Below are positions 9,087 through 15,982 of a stretch of DNA of 64,000 nt, in pieces. The stretch comes from UBA1660 sp964462035. GTDB taxonomy: Bacteria > Myxococcota_A > Polyangia > Polyangiales > Houyiibacteriaceae. The stretch lies in contig CAYXAP010000030.1 of assembly GCA_964462035.1 (NCBI GenBank), positions 1-64,000 of the forward strand, in the 5' to 3' direction. Under the pieces are notes generated by a model that was given only the letters and a program-made list of their open reading frames with translations, ran no database searches and had not been told where the DNA came from. Numbering within the stretch: position 1 is the stretch's first letter; every line of letters begins with the position of its first letter. The translations under genes and the position numbers were made by a program.

Positions 9087-9499
9087 GGTGGGCTCCTTTC
9101 GAACTCACCGAAGAACAGAGCATCAGCCGTGCCAGCCGTGCCGAGCGGTCGAAACCGGGATCTGGGGCGCTCGCTGAAGCGGCCTGCAACGAGCCCCGCC
9201 TCAGCGCTGCAACAGCTGAAACGAGCGATGGCGAGCGGTGCAACGATGCCCTCGGAAAACTCACGGCGATGGACTTCCGGTATCGCGCGATGGCCGGCAA
9301 CCGGAGGCGGAACACCCGGGGACACGATCACCCCCCGGATCCCCCTACGAAACAGGGCGTTCCGAACGGAAAATGCAAACACCCGTTTCTCTCGAAGCGA
9401 ACGCCGCAAGAATTCGCGATTCCGATGTCAGCTTTCTCGCTCTCCCCACGGAGACCCGACGGCACGCCAGACGCGTGCTCATCGAAAGGGAGAGAAGAC
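9087..9499. other. 413-base intergenic region between divergent genes
   Basis: This is the upstream region of the persulfide dioxygenase (leftward) and of the secreted protein at 9500 (rightward). It is less GC-biased than its surroundings. I see an inverted repeat CCGGGG/CCCCGG at 9316-9338 and a short dyad TTCCG-AA-CGGAA at 9360-9371, but no convincing -35/-10 pair. A minus-strand frame (9083-9409) overlaps the dioxygenase start; its codon use and residue mix do not look genuine. Confidence 0.5.
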
Positions 9500-10081
9500 A
9501 TGAACACGACTCGCTTGCTTTTGCTCGGCCTGGCCCTGTCCACCATGGGCGTCGGTGCCGCGGAGGCTCAGTTCGATCTGGCCGCGCCCACCTACCACGA
9601 GGTGCATCTTCTGGTGCACGACGGTCAGCATGCCGGCACCCAGAGCACGCTGTGGGTTCGCATCTACTCGGAGACTCAGAGCGCCTGGTCGAGCTGGAAG
9701 CCCGTCGAAGGACCCTTCGCGACCAGCTCGGCGACACCGGTGATGTTCCAGACGGCCCCCGGGTTCACGGACATCTCTCGAGTGCAGGTCTGGGAGGGCG
9801 GCAACGACGGGGTGCGGCTCTCGGTGCGACTCAAGAGCTCGAACGGGCTGACCTACCACGGCACTCAAACCCAGGTCTGGATCAAGAACGGTAGCTCGGT
9901 CTTCGATCTCCACGAGGTCCAGGCGTACGAGTGCGACGGCCCGCCCACGGTCTGCTCGTGCGATGTCGGTCCCGACTGCTTCGGTCTGTGGCTCACGGGC
10001 ATCTGCAATCAGGACAGCTGGGAGTGCCACGACTACAGCGCAGACGCTGGCGGTGGTCAGTTCTGCACCTGCGTCCAGTAG
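9500..10081 (+). CDS. Secreted protein with PLAT-like region and Cys-rich tail
   Basis: 193 residues. The start at 9500 is chosen because AGGGAGAG precedes it and a classical signal peptide follows (MNTTRLLLLGLALSTMGVGAAEA, predicted cut after AEA). Residues about 33-145 read as beta strands: VHLLVHDGQHAGTQSTLWVRI, then SRVQVWEGGNDG, then QTQVWIKNG. This loosely recalls a PLAT/LH2 beta-sandwich (the AGT...V-x-I strand pair). The last 50 residues carry eight cysteines (CDG, CSCDVGPDC, CNQDSWEC, CTC), likely disulfides in an extracytoplasmic setting. The family assignment is weak. No catalytic residues are recognisable. It may be expressed with the next small secreted protein. Confidence 0.7.
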   Translation: MNTTRLLLLGLALSTMGVGAAEAQFDLAAPTYHEVHLLVHDGQHAGTQSTLWVRIYSETQSAWSSWKPVEGPFATSSATPVMFQTAPGFTDISRVQVWEGGNDGVRLSVRLKSSNGLTYHGTQTQVWIKNGSSVFDLHEVQAYECDGPPTVCSCDVGPDCFGLWLTGICNQDSWECHDYSADAGGGQFCTCVQ

Positions 10082-10107
10082 GTACGGAGGGCGACCACTC
10101 GAGGACC

Positions 10108-10165
10108 GAACGGGACCGCTCGATCGCGAGTGCGACCGTTCACCCACTCGAGCCGTGCGGGCTCG
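10108..10165 (+). terminator. Two consecutive inverted repeats downstream of secreted-protein gene
   Basis: GAACGG (10108-10113) pairs with CCGTTC (10136-10141), enclosing CTCG-ATCG-CGAG (10119-10130). A second hairpin, CGAGCC-GTGCG-GGCTCG, occupies 10149-10165. They lie between the stop at 10081 and the start at 10189. There is no T-run, so this could be a terminator or leader structure of the next gene. Confidence 0.35.
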
Positions 10166-10188
10166 GTCACGCGCGACATGATGCCCGC

Positions 10189-10632
10189 ATGAGTCGCTCG
10201 ATCGTCATCGCGTTCTTGGTCAACGTTTTCCTGCTCACCCCGGGAGCGACCCAACGGCGCCCGTCGGCGACGCGGCAGTCCCCCTACGCCGTCCAGGCAG
10301 CTGCCGTCGTCTCTCGCGTGGGGGGCCTGCGCGTGCTTCGGTGCGCGGCGGTCGACGGTCGCCGGATCGGGTTCTGCGAGGTCGGCGCCATCGACCGCAT
10401 GCCGATGGACCGAATGCGCCGAGTGCTGCGGGCGAACACCGACGATCCGAGGGCGGAGGGGTGGCGAACCTCCCCCAACAACCCATGCGCTCGATGGCTG
10501 GCTGCACATCCGGATGCGGAGGTCCTGACCATCCCCTCGGATGTCGTGCTGGCACGGAACGGCACCCGCCTTCGGCGGATTTGGATCGAGAAGAGCCGCG
10601 CTTGTCTCGACATGAGCATCCCGTGGAGCTGA
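10189..10632 (+). CDS. Small exported hypothetical protein
   Basis: 147 residues from ATG 10189. The N-terminus MSRSIVIAFLVNVFLLTPGAT is a plausible signal peptide or single membrane segment. The mature part contains the pattern LRVLRCAAVDGRRIGFCEVGAI and a later CARWLAAHPDAEVLTIPSDVVLARNG, with four cysteines in total that could form two disulfides in the periplasm. I do not recognise the family. An in-frame upstream extension exists, but it overlaps the preceding gene and has no signal. The minus-strand frames here are antisense to this gene and to the elongation factor. Confidence 0.6.
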   Translation: MSRSIVIAFLVNVFLLTPGATQRRPSATRQSPYAVQAAAVVSRVGGLRVLRCAAVDGRRIGFCEVGAIDRMPMDRMRRVLRANTDDPRAEGWRTSPNNPCARWLAAHPDAEVLTIPSDVVLARNGTRLRRIWIEKSRACLDMSIPWS

Positions 10633-10676
10633 GCAGGCCCCGAGGGGCGGTCGTCGCGTGGCGGGCGAAAAGCGAA

Positions 10677-10705
10677 CGCCCCGACTCCGCGTGGGAGCCG
10701 GGGCG
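10677..10705 (-). terminator. Rho-independent terminator of the EF-G-like gene
   Basis: CGCCCCGACTC (10677-10687) and GAGCCGGGGCG (10695-10705) form an 11-bp stem with one mismatch and a 7-base loop. On the minus strand the stem is followed by TTCGCTTTTCGCC, a T-rich tract. It lies 8 bases after the stop of the 10714-12762 gene and separates two convergent genes. Confidence 0.7.
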
Positions 10706-10713
10706 CTCTGGGA

Positions 10714-12762
10714 TCACGCCGCGTCGAGGAGCTGCTGGACCAGCGGGTCCGGGACGGTGGCGTGGTGGGCGAAGGTCATCGAATGCTCCCCTCGCCCGTG
10801 GGTGAGTCCCCCGAGCTCGCCCGCGTAGCCGAAGAGCTCGACCAGCGGGACCTCTGCCTGGACGACCTGGGTCCCGCCGCGGGCGGTGAGGCTCACCACC
10901 CGCCCACGCCGGCGACCGAGGTCGCCGAGCACGGCGCCGAGAACGTCTTCGGAGACGAGGATCTCGAGGGACATGATCGGCTCGAGCAAGAGCGGGCGCG
11001 CCTTCCGGCAAGCCTCCTGGAAGGCGAGGCCGCCGGCGATCTGGAACGCCATCTCGCTCGAGTCGTTGCTGTGTTGGTCTCCGTCGAGGACGGCGACCTG
11101 GACGTCGACCACCGGGTGACCGCCGAGCACGCCGGTGTGCATCGCCGCCTGGACGCCCTTGCGGACGCCTTCGACGTACTCGCGGGCGAGCACGCCGCCG
11201 CGGGTGCGGTCCTCGAAGACGAAGCCCTCGCCCCGCGGGAGCGGTGACACTTCGAGCTGGACGATCGCGTACTGGCCGGGACCGCCGCTCTGCTTGACGT
11301 GCTTGGTGGTGTGGGTGGCCGTGGCCCCGAGGGTCTCGCGACAGGCGACCTTGGGTCGCCCGAGCGTGACCTCGACGCCGTGCTCGCGCTTCAGGCGATC
11401 GCGGGTGACCTCCAGCTGGAGCTCGCCCACGCCCGCGAGGAGCGTCTGTCCGGTGTCCGGATCGGTCTCGAACGCCAGGGACGGATCCTCGATCAGGACC
11501 TTGCCCATGGCGTCCGCGAAGCGATCGCGGTCGCGGCGGGTGCAAGGCTCGATCGCGCGCCGCACCACCGGCTCCGGCACCTCGAGGGACTCGAGGCGCA
11601 GCGTGGCCGACGGCTCGGCGAGCGTCTCACCGGTCTGCACCCGAGCCCCGACGAGCGCCCCGATCTCACCGGCGCCGAGGGCGTCGGTGTCGTCGAGGCG
11701 GTCCGCGAAGACTCGGACCACGCGCCCGATCCGGAAGCGCTTCTCATCGCTCGAGCGCCACGCCGTCTGCCCCTTGCGGAGCTCACCGGCGTAGACCCGG
11801 ACGAAGGTCAGCGGACCGAAGCGGTCGTGCACCACCTTGAAGGCGTAGGCCGCCAGCGGCGCCTCGGCCGAGCGTTCCCGCTCCGCACCGTCGAGACCCA
11901 GGATCGGGCCTCGGTCGGCGGGGGCAGGCAAGAGCTCCACCACGGCGTCGAGGACGGACTGCACCCCGCAGTTGCGGAAGGCGGAGCCACCGAGCGCAGG
12001 GACGATGGTTCCGGCGATCGTGCCCCGCCGAAGCGCGGCGCGCGTCACCTCGGGCGTCGCCCTCCCTTCGAGCCACGCGAGCTCGAAGTCGGGGTCGGCC
12101 TCCGCGCACGCCTCGACCAGCTCGGCCTGCAGCTGCTCCACGCGATGGCGCAGCGCAGGCGAGAGCGAGCCGAGCGGCTCGGGCTCGAGGGGCTCGCCCT
12201 CGTCGCCCGTCCACCGGCGCACGCAGCCCTCGACCAGATCGATCAGACCGGGGCTCTTCGACTCGGTGTCGATGGGCCACGCGATCGGGAGTGGGGACAC
12301 GCCGAGGCGCTCGCGGACCGCCACGAGACTCCGCTCGAAGCTCGCGCCGGGGCGGTCGAGCTTGTTCACGAAGAGCACGCGCGGCACGCCGAAGCGATCG
12401 GCCTGACGCCACACCTTCTCGGTCTGGGGCTCCACGCCGGCGACGCCGTCGAGGACCACGACGGCACCGTCGAGCACGCGGAGGCTGCGCTCGACCTCGA
12501 TGTTGAAGTCGGCGTGGCCAGGCGTGTCGATCAGATGCAGCCAGTGATCCCGCCAGGCGCACGACACCGCCGCAGCCTGGATGGTGATGCCCATCTGCTG
12601 CTCGAGGGCGCCGTGGTCGGTCGTGGTGTTGCCGGAGTCGACGTTGCCGATCGTCCGCGTGGCGCCGGTGTGGAAGAGGATGCGCTCGGTGAGCGTCGTC
12701 TTGCCGGCGTCGACGTGGGCGATGATGCCGAGGTTCCGGATCGGTTGGTTCTTACGAGTCAT
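10714..12762 (-). CDS. Elongation factor G-like translational GTPase (second-type paralogue)
   Basis: 682 residues, close to the usual EF-G length of about 690-700. GTPase motifs are AHVDAGKT (15-22), DTPGH (79-83) and NKLD (133-136). EF-G domains II-V follow, ending ...GRGEHSMTFAHHA. The protein is cytoplasmic and would act in translocation or ribosome recycling. The switch I sequence reads EQQMGITI (54-61) instead of the near-invariant EQERGITI, so the switch Arg is Met57. No rpsL, rpsG or tuf gene adjoins, so this is probably not the housekeeping fusA but an EF-G2-like paralogue. The Shine-Dalgarno AGGAG lies 9 bases before the ATG at 12762. A hairpin with a T-rich tail follows the stop. 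Confidence 0.88.
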   Translation of the reverse strand: MTRKNQPIRNLGIIAHVDAGKTTLTERILFHTGATRTIGNVDSGNTTTDHGALEQQMGITIQAAAVSCAWRDHWLHLIDTPGHADFNIEVERSLRVLDGAVVVLDGVAGVEPQTEKVWRQADRFGVPRVLFVNKLDRPGASFERSLVAVRERLGVSPLPIAWPIDTESKSPGLIDLVEGCVRRWTGDEGEPLEPEPLGSLSPALRHRVEQLQAELVEACAEADPDFELAWLEGRATPEVTRAALRRGTIAGTIVPALGGSAFRNCGVQSVLDAVVELLPAPADRGPILGLDGAERERSAEAPLAAYAFKVVHDRFGPLTFVRVYAGELRKGQTAWRSSDEKRFRIGRVVRVFADRLDDTDALGAGEIGALVGARVQTGETLAEPSATLRLESLEVPEPVVRRAIEPCTRRDRDRFADAMGKVLIEDPSLAFETDPDTGQTLLAGVGELQLEVTRDRLKREHGVEVTLGRPKVACRETLGATATHTTKHVKQSGGPGQYAIVQLEVSPLPRGEGFVFEDRTRGGVLAREYVEGVRKGVQAAMHTGVLGGHPVVDVQVAVLDGDQHSNDSSEMAFQIAGGLAFQEACRKARPLLLEPIMSLEILVSEDVLGAVLGDLGRRRGRVVSLTARGGTQVVQAEVPLVELFGYAGELGGLTHGRGEHSMTFAHHATVPDPLVQQLLDAA

Positions 12763-12894
12763 GACAGGATCTCCTGCGTCGGCGCGAGACGGATCTCGCC
12801 ATCACCGACGCGTTCACGTTGGGTTTGGAGACCGGTGCTGATCCGCGCGCGGCGAGGGTGCGTTCGGTCGGACGCGTCCCTCGAGGCGTGTGCG

Positions 12895-12912
12895 TGAGCC
12901 GCGCGCGGCTCA
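12895..12912. promoter_or_regulatory. 18-bp perfect palindrome upstream of EF-G-like gene
   Basis: TGAGCCGCGCGCGGCTCA is fully self-complementary with no spacer. It lies 133 bases upstream of the EF-G start and its last three bases coincide with the stop codon of the small ORF at 12910-13014. It could be an operator for a dimeric regulator or a terminator stem for the small ORF; without a T-run the operator reading is slightly preferred. Confidence 0.4.
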
Positions 12913-13014
12913 GTACGACGCCGGGAAGACCTGCAGCATCGCGTAGTCGACCACGCGCACCTCACCCACCGAGCGGACGCTCGGGGCGGTTGGCTGTGGC
13001 CCTTGGCGAGTCAT
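12910..13014 (-). CDS. Possible 34-residue small protein
   Basis: An ATG at 13014 opens 34 codons ending in VRVVDYAMLQVFPASY and a TGA inside the 18-bp palindrome. The C-terminal half has balanced, protein-like composition, unlike random high-GC frames, and a hairpin-forming sequence directly at its stop. There is no clear ribosome site and no family is recognised. It could equally be the tail of a decayed gene. Confidence 0.2.
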   Translation of the reverse strand: MTRQGPQPTAPSVRSVGEVRVVDYAMLQVFPASY

Positions 13015-13075
13015 GGCGCCGAGAGGTAGCCATCGCCCGCTGGCGTGGCAAGGGCGGATGGGCGAGTCTTCGCCG

Positions 13076-13375
13076 ATGAGCGAGAACGAGTGGAGCGTCG
13101 CCCCGAGCGAGGACGGTCACCGTGGTCGGATGGAGCTGAGCCTGAACGGCGACGTCGTCGGCTGGATGACGTACTCGCGGCTCAGCCCGACCGAGGTGAT
13201 CGTCGATCACACCGAGACCGACGACTCCATCCGTGGGCAGGGCGGCGGCAAGCGTCTCTTCGACGGGCTCGTGGCCTGGGCCCGCGAGACCGGCACCGCG
13301 ATCCGCGCGACCTGCCCTTTCGCGCTGGCGATGTTCGAGCGCCACCCCGAGACACGGGACGTCTTGGCCCAGTGA
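13076..13375 (+). CDS. GNAT-type N-acetyltransferase, YjdJ-like short form
   Basis: 99 residues from ATG 13076. The pattern RMELSLNGDVVGWMTYS...EVIVDHTETDDSIRGQGGGKRLFDGLVAWARETGTAI...CPFALAMFERHPE is the compact GCN5-like fold of the YjdJ group. VIVDHTEV-like beta4, the acetyl-CoA loop RGQGGGKRL (about 52-60) and the final HPE segment are all present. The substrate is unknown. A longer in-frame start at 13013 adds an Arg-rich stretch and is disfavoured. The Ser/Thr kinase gene starts 32 bases downstream on the same strand. Confidence 0.85.
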   Translation: MSENEWSVAPSEDGHRGRMELSLNGDVVGWMTYSRLSPTEVIVDHTETDDSIRGQGGGKRLFDGLVAWARETGTAIRATCPFALAMFERHPETRDVLAQ

Positions 13376-13407
13376 GCTGACGAAGCGCGGTAGGCTTGGC
13401 CCGCGTC

Positions 13408-15957
13408 ATGGGGGGAACCACGCGGATCGCGGATCGCTATCGCCTCGAGGAGCAGCTCGGCGCCGGTGGGATGGGAACCGTCTACCGGGCGTTCGACGAG
13501 CGCCTGAAGCGTCCGGTGGCGCTCAAGCTCCTGCCGCCCGAGCGTGTCGGTGACGCAGCGGCGGTGACTCGGATGATCCGGGAGGCTCAGGCGACCGCGG
13601 TCCTCGAGCACGACCACATCGTGCCGGTCTACGACGTCGGGCCCGCTCAGGAGGGCGGCGCTTACCTGGTCATGCAGCTCGTGGAGGGCCGCACCTTGCG
13701 CGAGCGAATCCGTCAGGGCCCGCTTCCGGAAGCCGAGGTCGTCCGAATCGTGCGGGAGGTGGGCTCCGCGCTCGCCCACGCCCACCGCGAGGGGATCGTT
13801 CACCGCGACATCAAGCCGGACAACGTGATGCTGCGCACGAGTGACGGGCGCGCGATGGTGCTCGACTTCGGCCTCGCGCGCTTCGTGGAGCCCGATGAGG
13901 AGCTCGAGCACCTGACCGCCGACGGGTCGTTCGTCGGGACGCCGGCGTATCTCGCGCCGGAGCAGGCCCGAGGGCAGGAGGTCGACGGACGAGCCGACCA
14001 GTTCGCGCTCGGCGTGATGGCGTGGGAGCTCTGCACCGGCCGTCTCCCGTGGTCTGGCGACACCATGCCCGCGATCCTCGCGAGCGTCATCGCGGACGAC
14101 CCGGAGCCCCTGGCCGAGGTGGCGAGCGTGAGCCCCGCGACGGCGGCCGCCGTGACCCGGGCCCTCTCGAAGGACGCCGCGGAGCGCTTCGATTCGATGG
14201 AGGGGTTGCTGGATTCCCTGCCGAGCTCGTCGAGCGACCTGGGCACGATGCCCACGATGGCGGCGGGCACCTCCGTTCCGGAGGGGGACCCTCCGGAGTC
14301 CCCGAAGAAGCCGAGCCGCCTTCCGCTCGTCGCCGCGCTCGGCGCGCTGGCGATCGCTGGTGGTGGCGTGGCGTCGTGGGGCGGCAACGAACAGGCCGCC
14401 GCTCCCGTCGATGCCGCGGTGGACGCCGACGGGCCCCTCCACATCGGGAACCTGCCTCCGCCGCAGGGCTGCAACGACGAGGCCGAGGGAGCGTTCGCGG
14501 AGGGGCGCCGCGCCGGTCGGCGGGGGGACATCGACAGTGCACGCGGTGCGTTTCTCCGCGCGACTCGAGCCGACGAAGGATGTGCCTCCGCGCACCTGTA
14601 CCTGGCGATCGCGTCCGTGGACTACGATTACGCGGGACTCCTGGGTGACGCCTTCATCGTGGCTCAGCGACACGCCGACCAGCTCTCGCCGCGGGAGCGT
14701 GGTCTCCTGAATGCCTACGGAGCGATCTATCTGGACGACCCGCCCCGGCGCGACCTGTTGGGTCAGCGGCTCGAGGCGCTGGCCAACGAGCGCCCGAACG
14801 ACGCCGAGATCCTGGTGCTCGCGGGCTTCAACGCCACGGGGGCCGCTCCCGAGGTTCGCAAGGGTTGGGCCGAGCGGGCCATCGACATCGATCCCGAGTT
14901 CGCTCCCGCCCACGCGGTCCTCGCCCAGATCCTCAGAGAGCAGGGAGACATCGAAGGAGCGTACGCTCGCTACGCGATCTGCCACGAGGCGGCGCCGCTC
15001 TCGACCGCGTGTATGGACCTGGAGCTGCTCTTGCGCGCGTTCCAAGGTGACTGCGATGAGATGCTCTCGCTGGCGAGACGGATGCGAGCACGCTCGCCCG
15101 ATCAGGCCGCTCCGCATGCGTGGATGGCCCGATCGTTGGCCGTCGAAGGGGCACCACGGGCGGCCATCGAGCGCGAGCTCGATGGCTTGGCCGCCGCCAT
15201 GCCGGGACCGGAGGCCGCGGTGCTGGGGCCGTACCTCCGCGCTCGCGCCGCCGCGCTCTTCGGGGACTTCGAGGGCGCGGTGCAGCTCGCGAACGAGGCG
15301 CTCGACGCGTCCGAGGACGAGGTCTCGGACACCGACGCTACTTTCGTGATGGTCGAGGCGCGGCGGGAGCTGGGCGAGGAAGAGGCCTCCGCCCTGGCCG
15401 AGGCGTTCGTCACGCGCAGCGTGGGCGCGTTGACCTCCGTCCATGCCCATCCGCTACGCGCGTACCGGGAACAGCGCATCCTGGTGGCGGCGAGGGAGAC
15501 GATGGACGCCGAGGAGTTCGCCGAGGTGCGCGGGTCGTGGTCGGAGTCCCTCGCCCGTCGCGATCTGCTCACGCCCATGGACGCCTGGGCTCACGGGGAA
15601 GCGGTGTGGGCGAGCACGCCGGAAGAGGCGCGGGCCGCCCTCGCGAATGCGCCCGGTGAGCTGCTCGAGCGCGGCGAGTTCACCACCGTCGCGATCATCG
15701 GCCACACGCTTCTCCTGGCGGGTGAGGCCGCGCGCTCGCTCCCCGCCCTCGAGTTCGCGGCCAACAGCTGCCTGCGCTTCCCGATCCCCTTCCTCACCGG
15801 TCGATCACGGGTGGCCTACGGAGAGGCACTGGCCGCCACCGGTGACCAGGCGGGCGCGTGCCGCGAGTGGCGACGCGTGGTCGGCGCGTGGGACCCGACC
15901 CACTCGGTGACCGGTGCGCGCGCCGCGACGCTCGCTGCCGAGTGCCCAGCGGAATGA
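13408..15957 (+). CDS. Membrane Ser/Thr protein kinase with large C-terminal TPR-like sensor part
   Basis: 849 residues from ATG 13408; a TTG at 13396 is in frame but less likely. The kinase domain spans about 10-275. It has a Gly-rich loop GAGGMGTVY, Lys40 (VALK), catalytic HRDIKPDN with Asp134, DFG at 153-155, and an activation segment ending GTPAYLAPEQ. This is the PknB/Hanks-type and looks active. A Ser/Pro/Thr linker leads to one transmembrane segment (about 305-325, LPLVAALGALAIAGGGVASW). The remaining 520 residues are helical and Ala/Glu/Arg-rich with TPR-like periodicity (EGRRAGRRGDIDSARGAF). The topology puts the kinase in the cytoplasm and the TPR-like part outside. Its targets are unknown. 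It converges with the MopE-RCC1 gene 25 bases away. Confidence 0.88.
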   Translation: MGGTTRIADRYRLEEQLGAGGMGTVYRAFDERLKRPVALKLLPPERVGDAAAVTRMIREAQATAVLEHDHIVPVYDVGPAQEGGAYLVMQLVEGRTLRERIRQGPLPEAEVVRIVREVGSALAHAHREGIVHRDIKPDNVMLRTSDGRAMVLDFGLARFVEPDEELEHLTADGSFVGTPAYLAPEQARGQEVDGRADQFALGVMAWELCTGRLPWSGDTMPAILASVIADDPEPLAEVASVSPATAAAVTRALSKDAAERFDSMEGLLDSLPSSSSDLGTMPTMAAGTSVPEGDPPESPKKPSRLPLVAALGALAIAGGGVASWGGNEQAAAPVDAAVDADGPLHIGNLPPPQGCNDEAEGAFAEGRRAGRRGDIDSARGAFLRATRADEGCASAHLYLAIASVDYDYAGLLGDAFIVAQRHADQLSPRERGLLNAYGAIYLDDPPRRDLLGQRLEALANERPNDAEILVLAGFNATGAAPEVRKGWAERAIDIDPEFAPAHAVLAQILREQGDIEGAYARYAICHEAAPLSTACMDLELLLRAFQGDCDEMLSLARRMRARSPDQAAPHAWMARSLAVEGAPRAAIERELDGLAAAMPGPEAAVLGPYLRARAAALFGDFEGAVQLANEALDASEDEVSDTDATFVMVEARRELGEEEASALAEAFVTRSVGALTSVHAHPLRAYREQRILVAARETMDAEEFAEVRGSWSESLARRDLLTPMDAWAHGEAVWASTPEEARAALANAPGELLERGEFTTVAIIGHTLLLAGEAARSLPALEFAANSCLRFPIPFLTGRSRVAYGEALAATGDQAGACREWRRVVGAWDPTHSVTGARAATLAAECPAE

Positions 15958-15982
15958 TCGGGTCGGCTGCTCGGTCGAACCG

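Larger units (their letters stand above)
12763..13075. other. 313-base intergenic region with a small ORF and a long palindrome
   Basis: It lies between the EF-G-like gene (leftward) and the GNAT gene (rightward). It holds an 18-bp perfect palindrome at 12895-12912 and a possible 34-codon minus-strand ORF at 12910-13014. The EF-G promoter presumably lies here, but I cannot point to clear -35/-10 boxes. Confidence 0.5.

Noticed and set aside
9083..9409. Minus-strand frame of 108 codons overlapping the persulfide dioxygenase start
   Set aside because: ATGA-type overlap is tempting, but the residue mix is Arg/Pro/Phe-biased, codon use is unlike the neighbours and no family resembles it.
13207..15450. 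Long minus-strand frame antisense to the Ser/Thr kinase
   Set aside because: The kinase shows all catalytic motifs; the antisense translation lacks protein-like pattern.
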